64,000 nucleotides of DNA. It comes from Skeletonema tropicum (taxonomy: Eukaryota > Bacillariophyta > Thalassiosirophyceae > Thalassiosirales > Thalassiosiraceae). Of this stretch, positions 20,403 through 30,262 are shown in pieces. The first letter of the stretch is position 1; each line of letters begins with the position of its first letter. The translations under genes and the position numbers were made by a program. Location of the stretch: assembly GCA_037178625.1 (NCBI GenBank), contig CM074145.1, positions 186,001 to 250,000 of the forward strand. Direction: 5' to 3'. The notes under the pieces were generated by a model. The model was not told where the DNA came from, ran no database searches, and saw only the letters and a list, made by a program, of their open reading frames with translations.

Positions 20403-23400
20403 CTAAGAGGGCGCAACGATTTGTTGTAAGACTTGAGGTGTAGGTTGCCTGTAGGGCTTGACGCGTCGGATGTTGAGACGCTCTTGTAGATGTTGGGTGA
20501 GTTGAATAGTGATGTTACCATTGACATGGATTCTTGTGATAGTGAAGGGGCCCTTCCAACGATCATCGAGTTTGGCAGGATCGAAGATCTTCTTCATGAC
20601 TTGTTCTCCAACGCGATAATCGTAGCTGTACCGCTTGGCGTTGAGTCGTTTGGCATCCTTGTCGACACGGCGTTGGCGGCGAAGGTTGATCTCGTTCATA
20701 TCATATTGAACTGGAAGGTTGAAGATCATATCGCGTCCAAAGGCCAGTGCTGCTGGGGCATACCCAGTAGATTGCGACGGGGTTGCACGGATAGAACTGA
20801 GAGTATCAGATAAGATTGTTCCCATCAAGTCTTCGGCTTCAGTCAAGGTGCGAGGGTTGTGATTGGAAAGTTGAGCTCGAATGGAGTTTCCCATAGTAAG
20901 ATGCAGGCGTTCGATGATCGCATTGCTTTGGGGGTTACGAGCTGTCGATGGGGCTGATGCAATACCAGCATCGTGCAACAACCGCTGGAACTGAGGTCCA
21001 ATAAATTCACCACCTTGATCATGAGCGCAAACTTCGGGTCTTGGATATCTTGAGAGCCATAATTCATTGAACTTGCGAGCTACGTTTTCGCTAGTCTTGC
21101 GCTTGATCATGATGGCATCTGGGTAACCAGTGGCACGATCGATTGCCGTCAGGGCATAGAACTCATAGGCTTTACCGTGTCGTCCTGATGTTTTGACATA
21201 CCACGGGCCCACAAGGTCTACGTCACATTGCTTCCATGGATTGAGATCTTGTACTTGACGTGGAGGGAAATGGCCATAGCCGCGTTGGCCAATCTTTGTG
21301 CGCTGACAAACATCGCACGAAAAGGCTGCTATTCGGGCTGCTAATTGGGGATGATAGAACTTGGAAAGTGCATAAGTAACTGCCTTTGCTCCTGGATGAT
21401 TCAACAGGAGGTGGAAGTATTCAATCGCGGCATCCACGGCATTGTCTGTGAGGACTATCTTCAAGGTCGATTCATCTTGAGGAGTAGGGCTATAGCAAAT
21501 CAGCGACGTATCATGGCGACCAAACGTTCGACGATGGTAGAACGTTGGGGAAGTAGTGAGCTTCTGCTGAAGGGTAGGACAGCGGCTCTGCTCTTCCGCA
21601 AGCCATTGATAGCGCAAAGGGTTCTGGACGGTAGAAGGAAGATTCATGAACTGTTGCAATTGATGTAGCGGGAACTCGTCATCACTGGCCAACTCTGCTA
21701 GTTGTTCTTCAAAGATGCTGGGTTCTTCATCTTGATTGACATCTTGGGGAACTGGATTGAATTGAACTGGAGTAGGGGATAGTTCATCCTGCCTCTTCTC
21801 GGCTCCTGAGAAATCAAACTTGGGGAGTCGACTGTACGCGTCCGCTAGCACATTAAGCTTGCCTGGATGATAGAACCATTCGGCATGAAAAGATTCGAGG
21901 AAACATCTCCAACGAAGGACTCTCTGACTGTTCAAGTTAGAGAATGTAAGGTTGCGATGGTCAGTGAAGATTTTGATCTTTGCTCCAAATAGCATGGTAC
22001 GATATTCCGTGAGAGTGCTGACGATTGCCAGGAGCTCCTTCTCCATCGTTGTGTATCGAGACTGTGCCGCCGAGAGTCTTTTGGAGTAATACGCAACAGG
22101 GCGCCCGCCTTGAAGTATGGCTGCTCCCAGTTGATAATCAGAACTGTCCGTGTAGACTTCAAAAGGCTCATTGTGGTTGGGGTAGGCACACAAAGCATCA
22201 CTTGCAATAACTTGCTTCACTTCCTGAAAAACTTTCTCTAATTCTGGAGTCCAAACGATCGGTGCTTTCTTCTTCTGAATACCGCGGATAAGTTGAGTGA
22301 ACGGAGAGAGGAGATGGCTTCGTCGAGGCCAGAAGTCACGATACCAGTTGATGAGGCCCACAAGCGTTCGCACTTCGCTAGCGTTGGTAGGCCGTTTCAA
22401 ATCAAGAACCGCTTGAACTTTCTTCTGCCAAGGTTGAATGCCATCCTTGGAGACCCAATGACCAAGGAAGTCCCCTTCTGCAATACCGAATTCGCACTTC
22501 AAAGGGTTAACACTAAACCCTGCCTCTTCAAGGCGCCTGAACACTTCGTTGAGGGTGCGTGTATGGTCTTCCCAAGTATCTGACCATATGGCGATGTCAT
22601 CAATGTAAACTTCAACGTCATCTAAATCTCGAAGAACTTCCTCAATAACTGACTGCGCAAATGCCGGAGAGTTGCGGAGACCCATAGGAGCTCTCGTAGA
22701 GACCGAACGGTGTTGATATAGTGGTGAGGTCCTTAGCTTTGTCCGTCAATTCAAACGAATAGAACATCATGCTCAAATCAAGTTTCGTCATGTACTGGAA
22801 TCCCGAACGCTTTCGGATCAGGTCCTGGATGATAGGGAGAGTATAATCCTTGGGTTTGATGACCTTATTGAGCTCACGTAGATCTGCTATGAAACGAACT
22901 TTGCCATCTTTCTTGGGAACAATAAACGAAGGCAGTCCCCATGCAGACGGGCCAGAGACTCTTTCAAGAACACCTATGTCGATGAGACGCAGCAACTCCT
23001 TCTTGAATGTTTCCATATGGACTCGAGGAGTAGGGTAAGGCCGCCGAAAAACTGGTTGTGCTCCTGGTTGTAATTCAATATCCATCTTGGCTCCTTTGTA
23101 GACATGAAGCTTGCCGTCGAAGAGCTTGTAATGCTTGCGTAACATCTCGCTGAGGTCCTGGCGCTGAGTCGGAGACAGATGCTGACAATTCTCTTTGATG
23201 ACCTCATCCACATTTATCTCGTCATAGGTTGAATCAGCAATTGACGTAGCGAAAGAGTCGAGGTAGTTCAGATCGTCATCTTCATCTTCAATGATGCATC
23301 CATCGATTGCTGCACTTAGTCGCTCCTTTGTAAAGTTGGAGTTCATTGGAATGCGCTTGCCCTGCCACCCGAGCTCGAGTCTTTCGTAATCAACTATTAG

Positions 23401-24238
23401 ACCTATCTTCCGCAGGAAATCATTACCAAGTATCAAATCAAACGAACACTTGGCGTCAAAGACGAGGAACTCTTGACTGTCAACGGTGAGGTTGGCATCG
23501 AATTCAGGGAACTTGATTCCTTCACCGAGGAGGGATCCAACTGGTGCATAGTTGCCTGCAATGGTATTACATATTGTTGTTTTTGATGGTTGAAGAAGGG
23601 CTGCTCCGGGGGGTAAAACACTCCGGTGAGCCATCGATACGCTGCCACCGGTGTCAAAAAGGCACTTGAGGAAGCGATTGGATTCGACTCCATTGACTGA
23701 CTTGACCATAGCGTATGCAGTTGCCATAGGGACTGTTCTGCCTTTTGAATCTACTTGGAAGGTGATCTGAGGGTCACTGAACTGAAATGACTCGAGGATC
23801 GCCCCAAATTGCTTGACTCGTTTGTCACAAATGGTTGGTAGCTGCAATGCTGCTCCCAAATCGACTAGTTCATTGCCGTAAGATTCAACGACTGTATCTG
23901 GAAAAATGTTGAAATCCCAAGCTTCCGCATTAGATTGGCCTGGGATTGGATCGAGCACGTGATATTCAGGACAATCCACTCTCTGCGCTTCGATAGCGAC
24001 TACTTCATTAGTGAAAGGAATGTTGTTGATGGTTGCAGCTAGTGCATCCTCCGCAAAGTGACTATTGAACAATTCGTTCAAGAACTCATCATCATGAAGT
24101 TGAGCGTCTGATGCGATGCGGTCGAGCATTGGTGCAGGGCTAGAAGCTGGCTGCGCTCTTGGATCCTTACATATCGGGACTCCACTATTCAAGCTGGGCT
24201 GTGCTTGCAGAGCGGCAGGAACTGTATTATTGTTCCCG
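20403..24238 (-). pseudogene. Ty3/Gypsy pol (PR-RT-RH-INT), 5'-truncated and frameshifted
   Basis: In order: an aspartic protease (CLFDTGGSVSMAHR, DLILGNDFLRKIG), RT (GLPSFIVPKKDGKVRFIADL, VEVYIDDIAIWS), RNase H (FEVYTDSSDYQLGAAI), the integrase zinc region (HLLLNHPG...CDVCQRTK) and a DDE core (DVDLVGPWY, AHDQGGEFIG, NPQSNAIIERLH). The reading frame shifts near 22680, where PFGLYESS is followed by MGLRNSPAFAQ in another frame. The frame is open at the 24239 junction, yet gag and the 5' LTR are absent. The element is dead. The flanking PLE sequence reads GAGGCACCATCG when the insert is removed, with GGCA present on both sides. Confidence 0.9.
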
Positions 24239-24294
24239 CGGCACCATCGAATGTATACAGAACGTTCGATAATGACAGGCCCTAAATTTTTGTA

Positions 24295-24654
24295 GGGAGC
24301 GAGCGAAGCGAGCGACCTTACTTCTCTCTATAATCAATATATGAACCAATATCAGATAAAGTGGTATTACTATATTACCGAAGCGTGGATGACTACGCTT
24401 TCGAATTAACTTCTTCAGCGGATAGCAATAGTAATAGTGAGGATAGGCGGCTTTGTCGATGCAAAGTTGCGAGTCATTTAGCTCTCCCTCGTTGACACGA
24501 GTTTTCTCCTTAAATGGATACGTGTCTCTGTGGGGTCATTCCTCGTTATCTAAAATAGGTAAGTTTGTACAATTGCTTTCCCTCAGCAAGTGTAGCTGCC
24601 GGGTAGGCAGCGGAACAAGCTGAGGGAAAGGAAGGGGAGGACTACGATTCTGTT
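24295..24654 (-). repeat. Extra tandem PLE pseudo-LTR
   Basis: This is one 360-bp unit, duplicated exactly head to tail with 24655-25014. It begins GGGAGCGAGCGAAGCGAGCG and ends near GATTCTGTT. Stacked terminal repeats of this kind are common in tandem PLE insertions. Confidence 0.85.
24362..24439 (-). ncRNA. Hammerhead ribozyme-like motif, PLE tandem pLTR
   Basis: It has the same core and stems as 18503-18580, with CTATCCG instead of CTACCCG in stem I. Confidence 0.6.
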
Positions 24655-24721
24655 GGGAGCGAGCGAAGCGAGCGACCTTACTTCTCTCTATAATCAATAT
24701 ATGAACCAATATCAGATAAAG

Positions 24722-24799
24722 TGGTATTACTATATTACCGAAGCGTGGATGACTACGCTTTCGAATTAACTTCTTCAGCGGATAGCAATAGTAATAGTG
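24722..24799 (-). ncRNA. Hammerhead ribozyme-like motif, 3' pLTR of the full PLE
   Basis: This is a second identical motif exactly 360 bp from the previous one. Confidence 0.6.
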
Positions 24800-25001
24800 A
24801 GGATAGGCGGCTTTGTCGATGCAAAGTTGCGAGTCATTTAGCTCTCCCTCGTTGACACGAGTTTTCTCCTTAAATGGATACGTGTCTCTGTGGGGTCATT
24901 CCTCGTTATCTAAAATAGGTAAGTTTGTACAATTGCTTTCCCTCAGCAAGTGTAGCTGCCGGGTAGGCAGCGGAACAAGCTGAGGGAAAGGAAGGGGAGG
25001 A

Positions 25002-26999
25002 CTACGATTCTGTTGTCCTCCCCAGGTAGGTACTTACCTCCTCACCTCTGTTTTGAAAGAGGGAGGTTTGAGAGACAATATCTCCAATGTTTTTTGCTCT
25101 CTTATAGCATACTACCATCTTTTCGATTCCGATTGTGTCGCGTAGGGTGGTAGAAAGCTCCTCCTCATATATCTGTTGACAGGTTCGACTAGGGATGTAA
25201 TGAGGGTGGAATCGACCGAGTTTCAAATAGATGTTTTTGTCATTATCTGAGGTGGTAGATTCTGAGATGGCTTGGGGCAGTGGAGGTGGGTTGCAGACTT
25301 TGTAGTTTGCATTTACGAACATTCGTTTCAGTTGGTCGAAGTCCCATCCTCTGTCGAGCAAGCGTTGGAAGAATAGTCTTGCTACCTCGACATAGTCTTT
25401 TTTATCGGTGCACTGCCAATAGTATCTCTTGAGTTCGCCAAATATTACCCCTTTCATCGTGTTCCTCTGATGAGCAGAAGATGGCAGTAGGTGGAGGTAG
25501 AGGTTCATTGGCTTTTGGTATGTCTTAGTTGAGACAATACCTTCTGGCGAAATGGAAATGATTAAGTCTAAGAAGATTCCTTTGTCGGCAGGTTCTTCAA
25601 CCTTCCAACGGAGGATTCCAAAGTCGTTGATGTCTTGCTTGAGGTCGTGAAAGCGCCTAAGGCTTCCAAGCCATAGGATAGATAGGTCATCGACGAAACG
25701 TGCAAGGTCTTGGATTTCTTCCGAATAGCCAGGGAGGAGTCTAATTTTCTCATGCCAGCCATAGTAAAGGCCAGCGTACATGACTGCGACTGATGTACCC
25801 ATCGCAGTGCCACATAGTTGTTTGAAAAAGCAGTCTCCAAATTGGGTAATGTTGTTCTTCATAATAAAGCTCAGAGCTTCCAGAATAAGTTTGATGTCCG
25901 GGAAGTCGTCTGGAAGTTGGTTGTTTTCTTTCAGATGGTTGAGCCATACTCCGATGATTTCGATGCCATGATTGATAGTGATATTGTCGTACATGGCGGT
26001 AGCATCAGCAGTAATAATCTTCGTCCCTGCTGGCCATTGTTTGTTAGTCAGTCGGGCGTGATATTCTTTGCTGTCTTTGATGGTCGACGGAATAAATTGA
26101 ACAAGTTTTTGCAACTCGTAGTCTAGCCACTTGCTAATACTCTCAGGTCCAGTTCCACATTTAGCGTTAACTGGTCGGAGGGCGGTAGGTGTTTTATGGA
26201 CTTTTGCGGTTGCTCTGAATCTTCCTTGCCTGCTACCAGCGGCTTCATAGCACTTGTTGATGTAAATCTTGATGTGCTCTGGGATCGCTGCTGAGTTCTT
26301 GATACTGCCTACTTTATATGCCATCAAATTGAGTTGCCTCCGAAGTGCAATTCGATTGAGGTACTCATATTGGCTCTCCTTCCCAAGGAAAGCTTTGAGG
26401 CACCATCGAATGTATACAGAACGTTCGATAATGACAGGCCCTAAATTTTTGTCTGCGAAGATAATGATCAGATTGGGGTTGTTCTTGAGGCTATATAGTA
26501 CTGAGAACTCTTGTTTAGAAAGATTCGGTTGAGACCATTTACTGGCGAATTTGGCGTGCTCTTGTCTAAGTCGATCTGAGAAACGTTTGATGCCTGCTTC
26601 CACTTCTGCATTAGCTAGGGGTGGGTCGTATCGTTCTTCTCGACTTTTCTTAAAATGTAACTTAGGGATATATGGATGTTGCGGTTTGGTTGGATCGTCT
26701 ACATGAATATTCTTCCAGTAGTTTCGATTTCTGATATCCCATCCAAAGTCACCGATGATCTCTTCAATGTTATTTGTTGGATATGGTGCGAGGATGCCGA
26801 AGTTAAGTCCTCTGCCCAGCACCTTTCTAGTTCCGATAGGGAGTTTGGTTGTTGGTTTACACAGATTGTGAAGAGTGAGATTCTTTGCCGGATTTAGCGC
26901 ATGCTCCAATGGTAGATGTTCCAGATAATTGATAAGATTTGTGTGTGGTGGGAGCGATGGATCTGCTAGGAAGCCGTCTCTTCTATGGATATTATGCAT
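25002..26999 (-). CDS. Penelope-like ORF2: reverse transcriptase without GIY-YIG
   Basis: The protein is 665 residues from the first Met, but the frame is open upstream into ORF1 (…LRRTASRDRYYNNLAQ…), so translation may begin by frameshift or splicing. Motifs are FADKNLGPVIIERSVY (~181-196), FRATAKVHKTP (~261), the palm D332 in ITADATAMYDNI, CGTAMGTS (~396), FVDD (435-438) and KGIFLDLIISIS. A YQKP and thumb region and a final CYKRAKNIGDIVSQTSLF follow. This is the PLE pattern rather than LTR or LINE. The ORF ends without a GIY-YIG endonuclease, as in Athena/Coprina-type PLEs that prime at exposed 3' ends. No lesions are seen, so it could be active. Confidence 0.85.
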   Translation of the reverse strand: MHNIHRRDGFLADPSLPPHTNLINYLEHLPLEHALNPAKNLTLHNLCKPTTKLPIGTRKVLGRGLNFGILAPYPTNNIEEIIGDFGWDIRNRNYWKNIHVDDPTKPQHPYIPKLHFKKSREERYDPPLANAEVEAGIKRFSDRLRQEHAKFASKWSQPNLSKQEFSVLYSLKNNPNLIIIFADKNLGPVIIERSVYIRWCLKAFLGKESQYEYLNRIALRRQLNLMAYKVGSIKNSAAIPEHIKIYINKCYEAAGSRQGRFRATAKVHKTPTALRPVNAKCGTGPESISKWLDYELQKLVQFIPSTIKDSKEYHARLTNKQWPAGTKIITADATAMYDNITINHGIEIIGVWLNHLKENNQLPDDFPDIKLILEALSFIMKNNITQFGDCFFKQLCGTAMGTSVAVMYAGLYYGWHEKIRLLPGYSEEIQDLARFVDDLSILWLGSLRRFHDLKQDINDFGILRWKVEEPADKGIFLDLIISISPEGIVSTKTYQKPMNLYLHLLPSSAHQRNTMKGVIFGELKRYYWQCTDKKDYVEVARLFFQRLLDRGWDFDQLKRMFVNANYKVCNPPPLPQAISESTTSDNDKNIYLKLGRFHPHYIPSRTCQQIYEEELSTTLRDTIGIEKMVVCYKRAKNIGDIVSQTSLFQNRGEEVSTYLGRTTES

Positions 27000-27061
27000 T
27001 ATGATGTCAAGTTTTTGTTGGGCTAGGTTATTGTAATATCGGTCTCTTGAGGCAGTACGTC

Positions 27062-27847
27062 TTAGTTCCTTCTGCCTCCTCTTCCTCTCCCTCTGCCGCC
27101 TCCTCCTCGATGGTTTCTTCCTCTTCCACTTCCTCTTCCCCTTCCTGCATGGGAGTTGGGGTTGTTGTTGTTGTTGGAGGATGATTCGGCATTCTTCTGC
27201 TGCTGCGAGTTTGATTGCTGTCCTTGTTTCTTCGAATTCTTCTTCGATTTGTTTCTTTTGGACTGACCATTGTTTGTGGGCTTTGTATCCTGGGACGTTT
27301 TGGATTTGCCCGAAGATTTTTTTCGGCTTTCTTTCCTCCGTGCACTTTTCTGCTCTTCCGATTTCAGATTCTTCGCTACTCTAACAGTGAGCGTGTCAGC
27401 AAGCTCTTCAACAAGCTTTTCAGGGTTATCCTTGAGATCTTCAAGGTTCAGGGTGACTTGACGGTTGGCTTCCTCTTGCTTTTTTGACTTGGAACGAATT
27501 ACAGCGTCTTTGTTAACGATTCGATGGATCTCTGCCTGTCTATACTCCTCCCAGAAAGGGAGGGTCATGAGGGGCCAGAGTTCAGTAAGCACGTTCTTGG
27601 TCTTAGTGATAACTGTTTTGCAGACTACGTTATTAGTGAGGGGATTCACTTCTGCTTCCTCCATCGTAGCATCGGCTGTATCGGGAGGGGGTTGGGTCAG
27701 GGGAGGTTCCTCCTCCGTCCCACCGGCTGTATTTGTGGGAGGTGGTTCGTCCTCCTTAGGCACGGGGACGTGGTGGAGTTCAGCGTAGGCGGCAGCAAAG
27801 GCTTCAGCTGATTTGAACTGGTATTTTGCAGCATCTTCATCCATCAT
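27062..27847 (-). CDS. Penelope-like ORF1: RG-rich putative RNA-binding protein
   Basis: The protein is 261 residues. It has an acidic Pro/Thr-rich N-terminus, a middle helical part (VITKTKNVLTELWPLM, then FWEEYRQAEIHRIVNKDAVI), a Lys/Arg/Ser/Gln-rich region, an Asn tract and an RGG-rich tail (GRGRGSGRGRNHRGGGGRGR). No known domain was recognised. The RGG tail suggests nucleic-acid binding, a Gag/ORF1-like role by position. The ATG follows the pLTR almost at once. ORF2 is in another frame and overlaps the end of ORF1, so the two products must be coupled in some way. Confidence 0.65.
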   Translation of the reverse strand: MMDEDAAKYQFKSAEAFAAAYAELHHVPVPKEDEPPPTNTAGGTEEEPPLTQPPPDTADATMEEAEVNPLTNNVVCKTVITKTKNVLTELWPLMTLPFWEEYRQAEIHRIVNKDAVIRSKSKKQEEANRQVTLNLEDLKDNPEKLVEELADTLTVRVAKNLKSEEQKSARRKESRKKSSGKSKTSQDTKPTNNGQSKRNKSKKNSKKQGQQSNSQQQKNAESSSNNNNNPNSHAGRGRGSGRGRNHRGGGGRGRGRGGRRN

Positions 27848-27848
27848 G

Positions 27849-28206
27849 GGGAGCGAGCGAAGCGAGCGACCTTACTTCTCTCTATAATCAATATATGAAC
27901 CAATATCAGATAAAGTGGTATTACTATATTACCGAAGCGTGGATGACTACGCTTTCGAATTAACTTCTTCAGCGGATAGCAATAGTAATAGTGAGGATAG
28001 GCGGCTTTGTCGATGCAAAGTTGCGAGTCATTTAGCTCTCCCTCGTTGACACGAGTTTTCTCCTTAAATGGATACGTGTCTCTGTGGGGTCATTCCTCGT
28101 TATCTAAAATAGGTAAGTTTGTACAATTGCTTTCCCTCAGCAAGTGTAGCTGCCGGGTAGGCAGCGGAACAAGCTGAGGGAAAGGAAGGGGAGGACTACG
28201 ATTCTG
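27849..28206 (-). repeat. 5' pLTR of the full PLE
   Basis: It is homologous to 24655-25014. With that unit it brackets ORF1 and ORF2 as direct repeats. Its inner end abuts the ATG of ORF1, and its outer end overlaps the last codons of the next, truncated RT copy. Confidence 0.8.
27916..27993 (-). ncRNA. Hammerhead ribozyme-like motif, 5' pLTR of the full PLE
   Basis: It has the same core and pairing as the other copies and sits about 70-145 nt upstream of ORF1. Confidence 0.6.
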
Positions 28207-29296
28207 TTGTCCTCCCCAGGTAGGTACTTACCTCCTCACCTCTGTTTTGAAAGAGGGAGGTTTGAGAGACAATATCTCCAATGTTTTTTGCTCTCTTATA
28301 GCATACTACCATCTTTTCGATTCCGATTGTGTCGCGTAGGGTGGTAGAAAGCTCCTCCTCATATATCTGTTGACAGGTTCGACTAGGGATGTAATGAGGG
28401 TGGAATCGACCGAGTTTCAAATAGATGTTTTTGTCATTATCTGAGGTGGTAGATTCTGAGATGGCTTGGGGCAGTGGAGGTGGGTTGCAGACTTTGTAGT
28501 TTGCATTTACGAACATTCGTTTCAGTTGGTCGAAGTCCCATCCTCTGTCGAGCAAGCGTTGGAAGAATAGTCTTGCTACCTCGACATAGTCTTTTTTATC
28601 GGTGCACTGCCAATAGTATCTCTTGAGTTCGCCAAATATTACCCCTTTCATCGTGTTCCTCTGATGAGCAGAAGATGGCAGTAGGTAGAGGTAGAGGTTC
28701 ATTGGCTTTTGGTATGTCTTAGTTGAGACAATACCTTCTGGCGAAATGGAAATGATTAAGTCTAAGAAGATTCCTTTGTCGGCAGGTTCTTCAACCTTCC
28801 AACGGAGGATTCCAAAGTCGTTGATGTCTTGCTTGAGGTCGTGAAAGCGCCTAAGGCTTCCAAGCCATAGGATAGATAGGTCATCGACGAAACGTGCAAG
28901 GTCTTGGATTTCTTCCGAATAGCCAGGGAGGAGTCTAATTTTCTCATGCCAGCCATAGTAAAGGCCAGCGTACATGACTGCGACTGATGTACCCATCGCA
29001 GTGCCACATAGTTGTTTGAAAAAGCAGTCTCCAAATTGGGTAATGTTGTTCTTCATAATAAAGCTCAGAGCTTCCAGAATAAGTTTGATGTCCGGGAAGT
29101 CGTCTGGAAGTTGGTTGTTTTCTTTCAGATGGTTGAGCCATACTCCGATGATTTCGATGCCATGATTGATAGTGATATTGTCGTACATGGCGGTAGCATC
29201 AGCAGTAATAATCTTCGTCCCTGCTGGCCATTGTTTGTTAGTCAGTCGGGCGTGATATTCTTTGCTGTCTTTGATGGTCGACGGAATAAATTGAAC
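28196..29296 (-). pseudogene. Penelope-like RT, truncated copy
   Basis: This is near-identical to the C-terminal half of 25002-26999 (from VQFIPSTIKDSKEYH to GRTTES). At 29296/29297 the sequence jumps to the inverse strand of the same gene, so the apparent N-terminal peptide is read from inverted DNA and is not real protein. Confidence 0.85.
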
Positions 29297-29866
29297 TTGA
29301 AACTCGGTCGATTCCACCCTCATTACATCCCTAGTCGAACCTGTCAACAGATATATGAGGAGGAGCTTTCTACCACCCTACGCGACACAATCGGAATCGA
29401 AAAGATGGTAGTATGCTATAAGAGAGCAAAAAACATTGGAGATATTGTCTCTCAAACCTCCCTCTTTCAAAACAGAGGTGAGGAGGTAAGTACCTACCTG
29501 GGGAGGACAACAGAATCGTAGTCCTCCCCTTCCTTTCCCTCAGCTTGTTCCGCTGCCTACCCGGCAGCTACACTTGCTGAGGGAAAGCAATTGTACAAAC
29601 TTACCTATTTTAGATAACGAGGAATGACCCCACAGAGACACGTATCCATTTAAGGAGAAAACTCGTGTCAACGAGGGAGAGCTAAATGACTCGCAACTTT
29701 GCACCGACAAAGCCGCCTATCCTCACTATTACTATTGCTATCCGCTGAAGAAGTTAATTCGAAAGCGTAGTCATCCACGCTTCGGTAATATAGTAATACC
29801 ACTTTATCTGATATTGGTTCATATATTGATTATAGAGAGAAGTAAGGTCGCTCGCTTCGCTCGCTC
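29297..29866 (+). repeat. Inverted PLE 3' end (fold-back junction)
   Basis: The plus strand reads LKLGRFHPHYIPSRTCQQ to GRTTES and then a pLTR with its ribozyme motif. It is the mirror image of 28196-28440 plus one terminal unit. The two PLE pieces thus meet tail to tail around a ~0.9-kb asymmetric centre. Confidence 0.85.
29724..29801 (+). ncRNA. Hammerhead ribozyme-like motif, inverted PLE
   Basis: This is the plus-strand copy with the same CTGAAGA, CGAAA and CGG elements. It lies in a non-coding part of the inverted pLTR. Confidence 0.6.
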
Positions 29867-30262
29867 CTGGTTCATATATTGATTATAGAGAGAAGTAAGG
29901 TCGCTCGCTTCGCTCGCTCCCGGTAATATAGTAATACCACTTTATCTGATATTGGTTCATATATTGATTATAGAGAGAAGTAAGGTCGCTCGCTTCGCTC
30001 GCTCCCGGTAATATAGTAATACCACTTTATCTGATATTGGTTCATATATTGATTATAGAGAGAAGTAAGGTCGCTCGCTTCGCTCGCTCCCGGTAATATA
30101 GTAATACCACTTTATCTGATATTGGTTCATATATTGATTATAGAGAGAAGTAAGGTCGCTCGCTTCGCTCGCTCCCGGTAATATAGTAATACCACTTTAT
30201 CTGATATTGGTTCATATATTGATTATAGAGAGAAGTAAGGTCGCTCGCTTCGCTCGCTCCCG
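29867..30262. repeat. 85-bp tandem repeats at the PLE array edge
   Basis: About four full 85-bp units (CCCGG at 30004, 30089 and 30174) plus partial ones are present. Each consists of GGTAATATAGTAATACC...TATAGAGAGAAGTAAGG and ends in TCGCTCGCTTCGCTCGCTC. They are the outermost part of the pLTR, beyond the ribozyme cleavage position, multiplied in tandem next to Copia pol. Confidence 0.85.

Larger units (their letters stand above)
18436..30262. mobile_element. Array of Penelope-like elements inserted in Copia pol
   Basis: The array holds one near-complete element (24655-28206), one 5'-truncated element split by a Gypsy insertion (18436-20183 plus 24241-24293), one extra tandem terminal repeat (24295-24654), a truncated RT copy (28196-29296), and an inverted 3' end followed by 85-bp tandem repeats (29297-30262). 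The repeated ~360-bp terminal unit behaves as the pseudo-LTR typical of PLEs, and its copies are nearly identical. The Copia reading frame is broken between KLQKPEKL on one side and NSTTWQDAL on the other. An exact target duplication could not be fixed. Confidence 0.85.

Noticed and set aside
28974..29521. A 169-residue plus-strand frame
   Set aside because: It is an antisense frame of the PLE RT that runs through the inverted junction into the sense C-terminus; it is an artefact of the fold-back.
18436..30262. A CRISPR-like array from the repeated units
   Set aside because: The units are 85-bp or 360-bp direct copies without variable spacers and are explained by PLE terminal repeats; the genome is eukaryotic.
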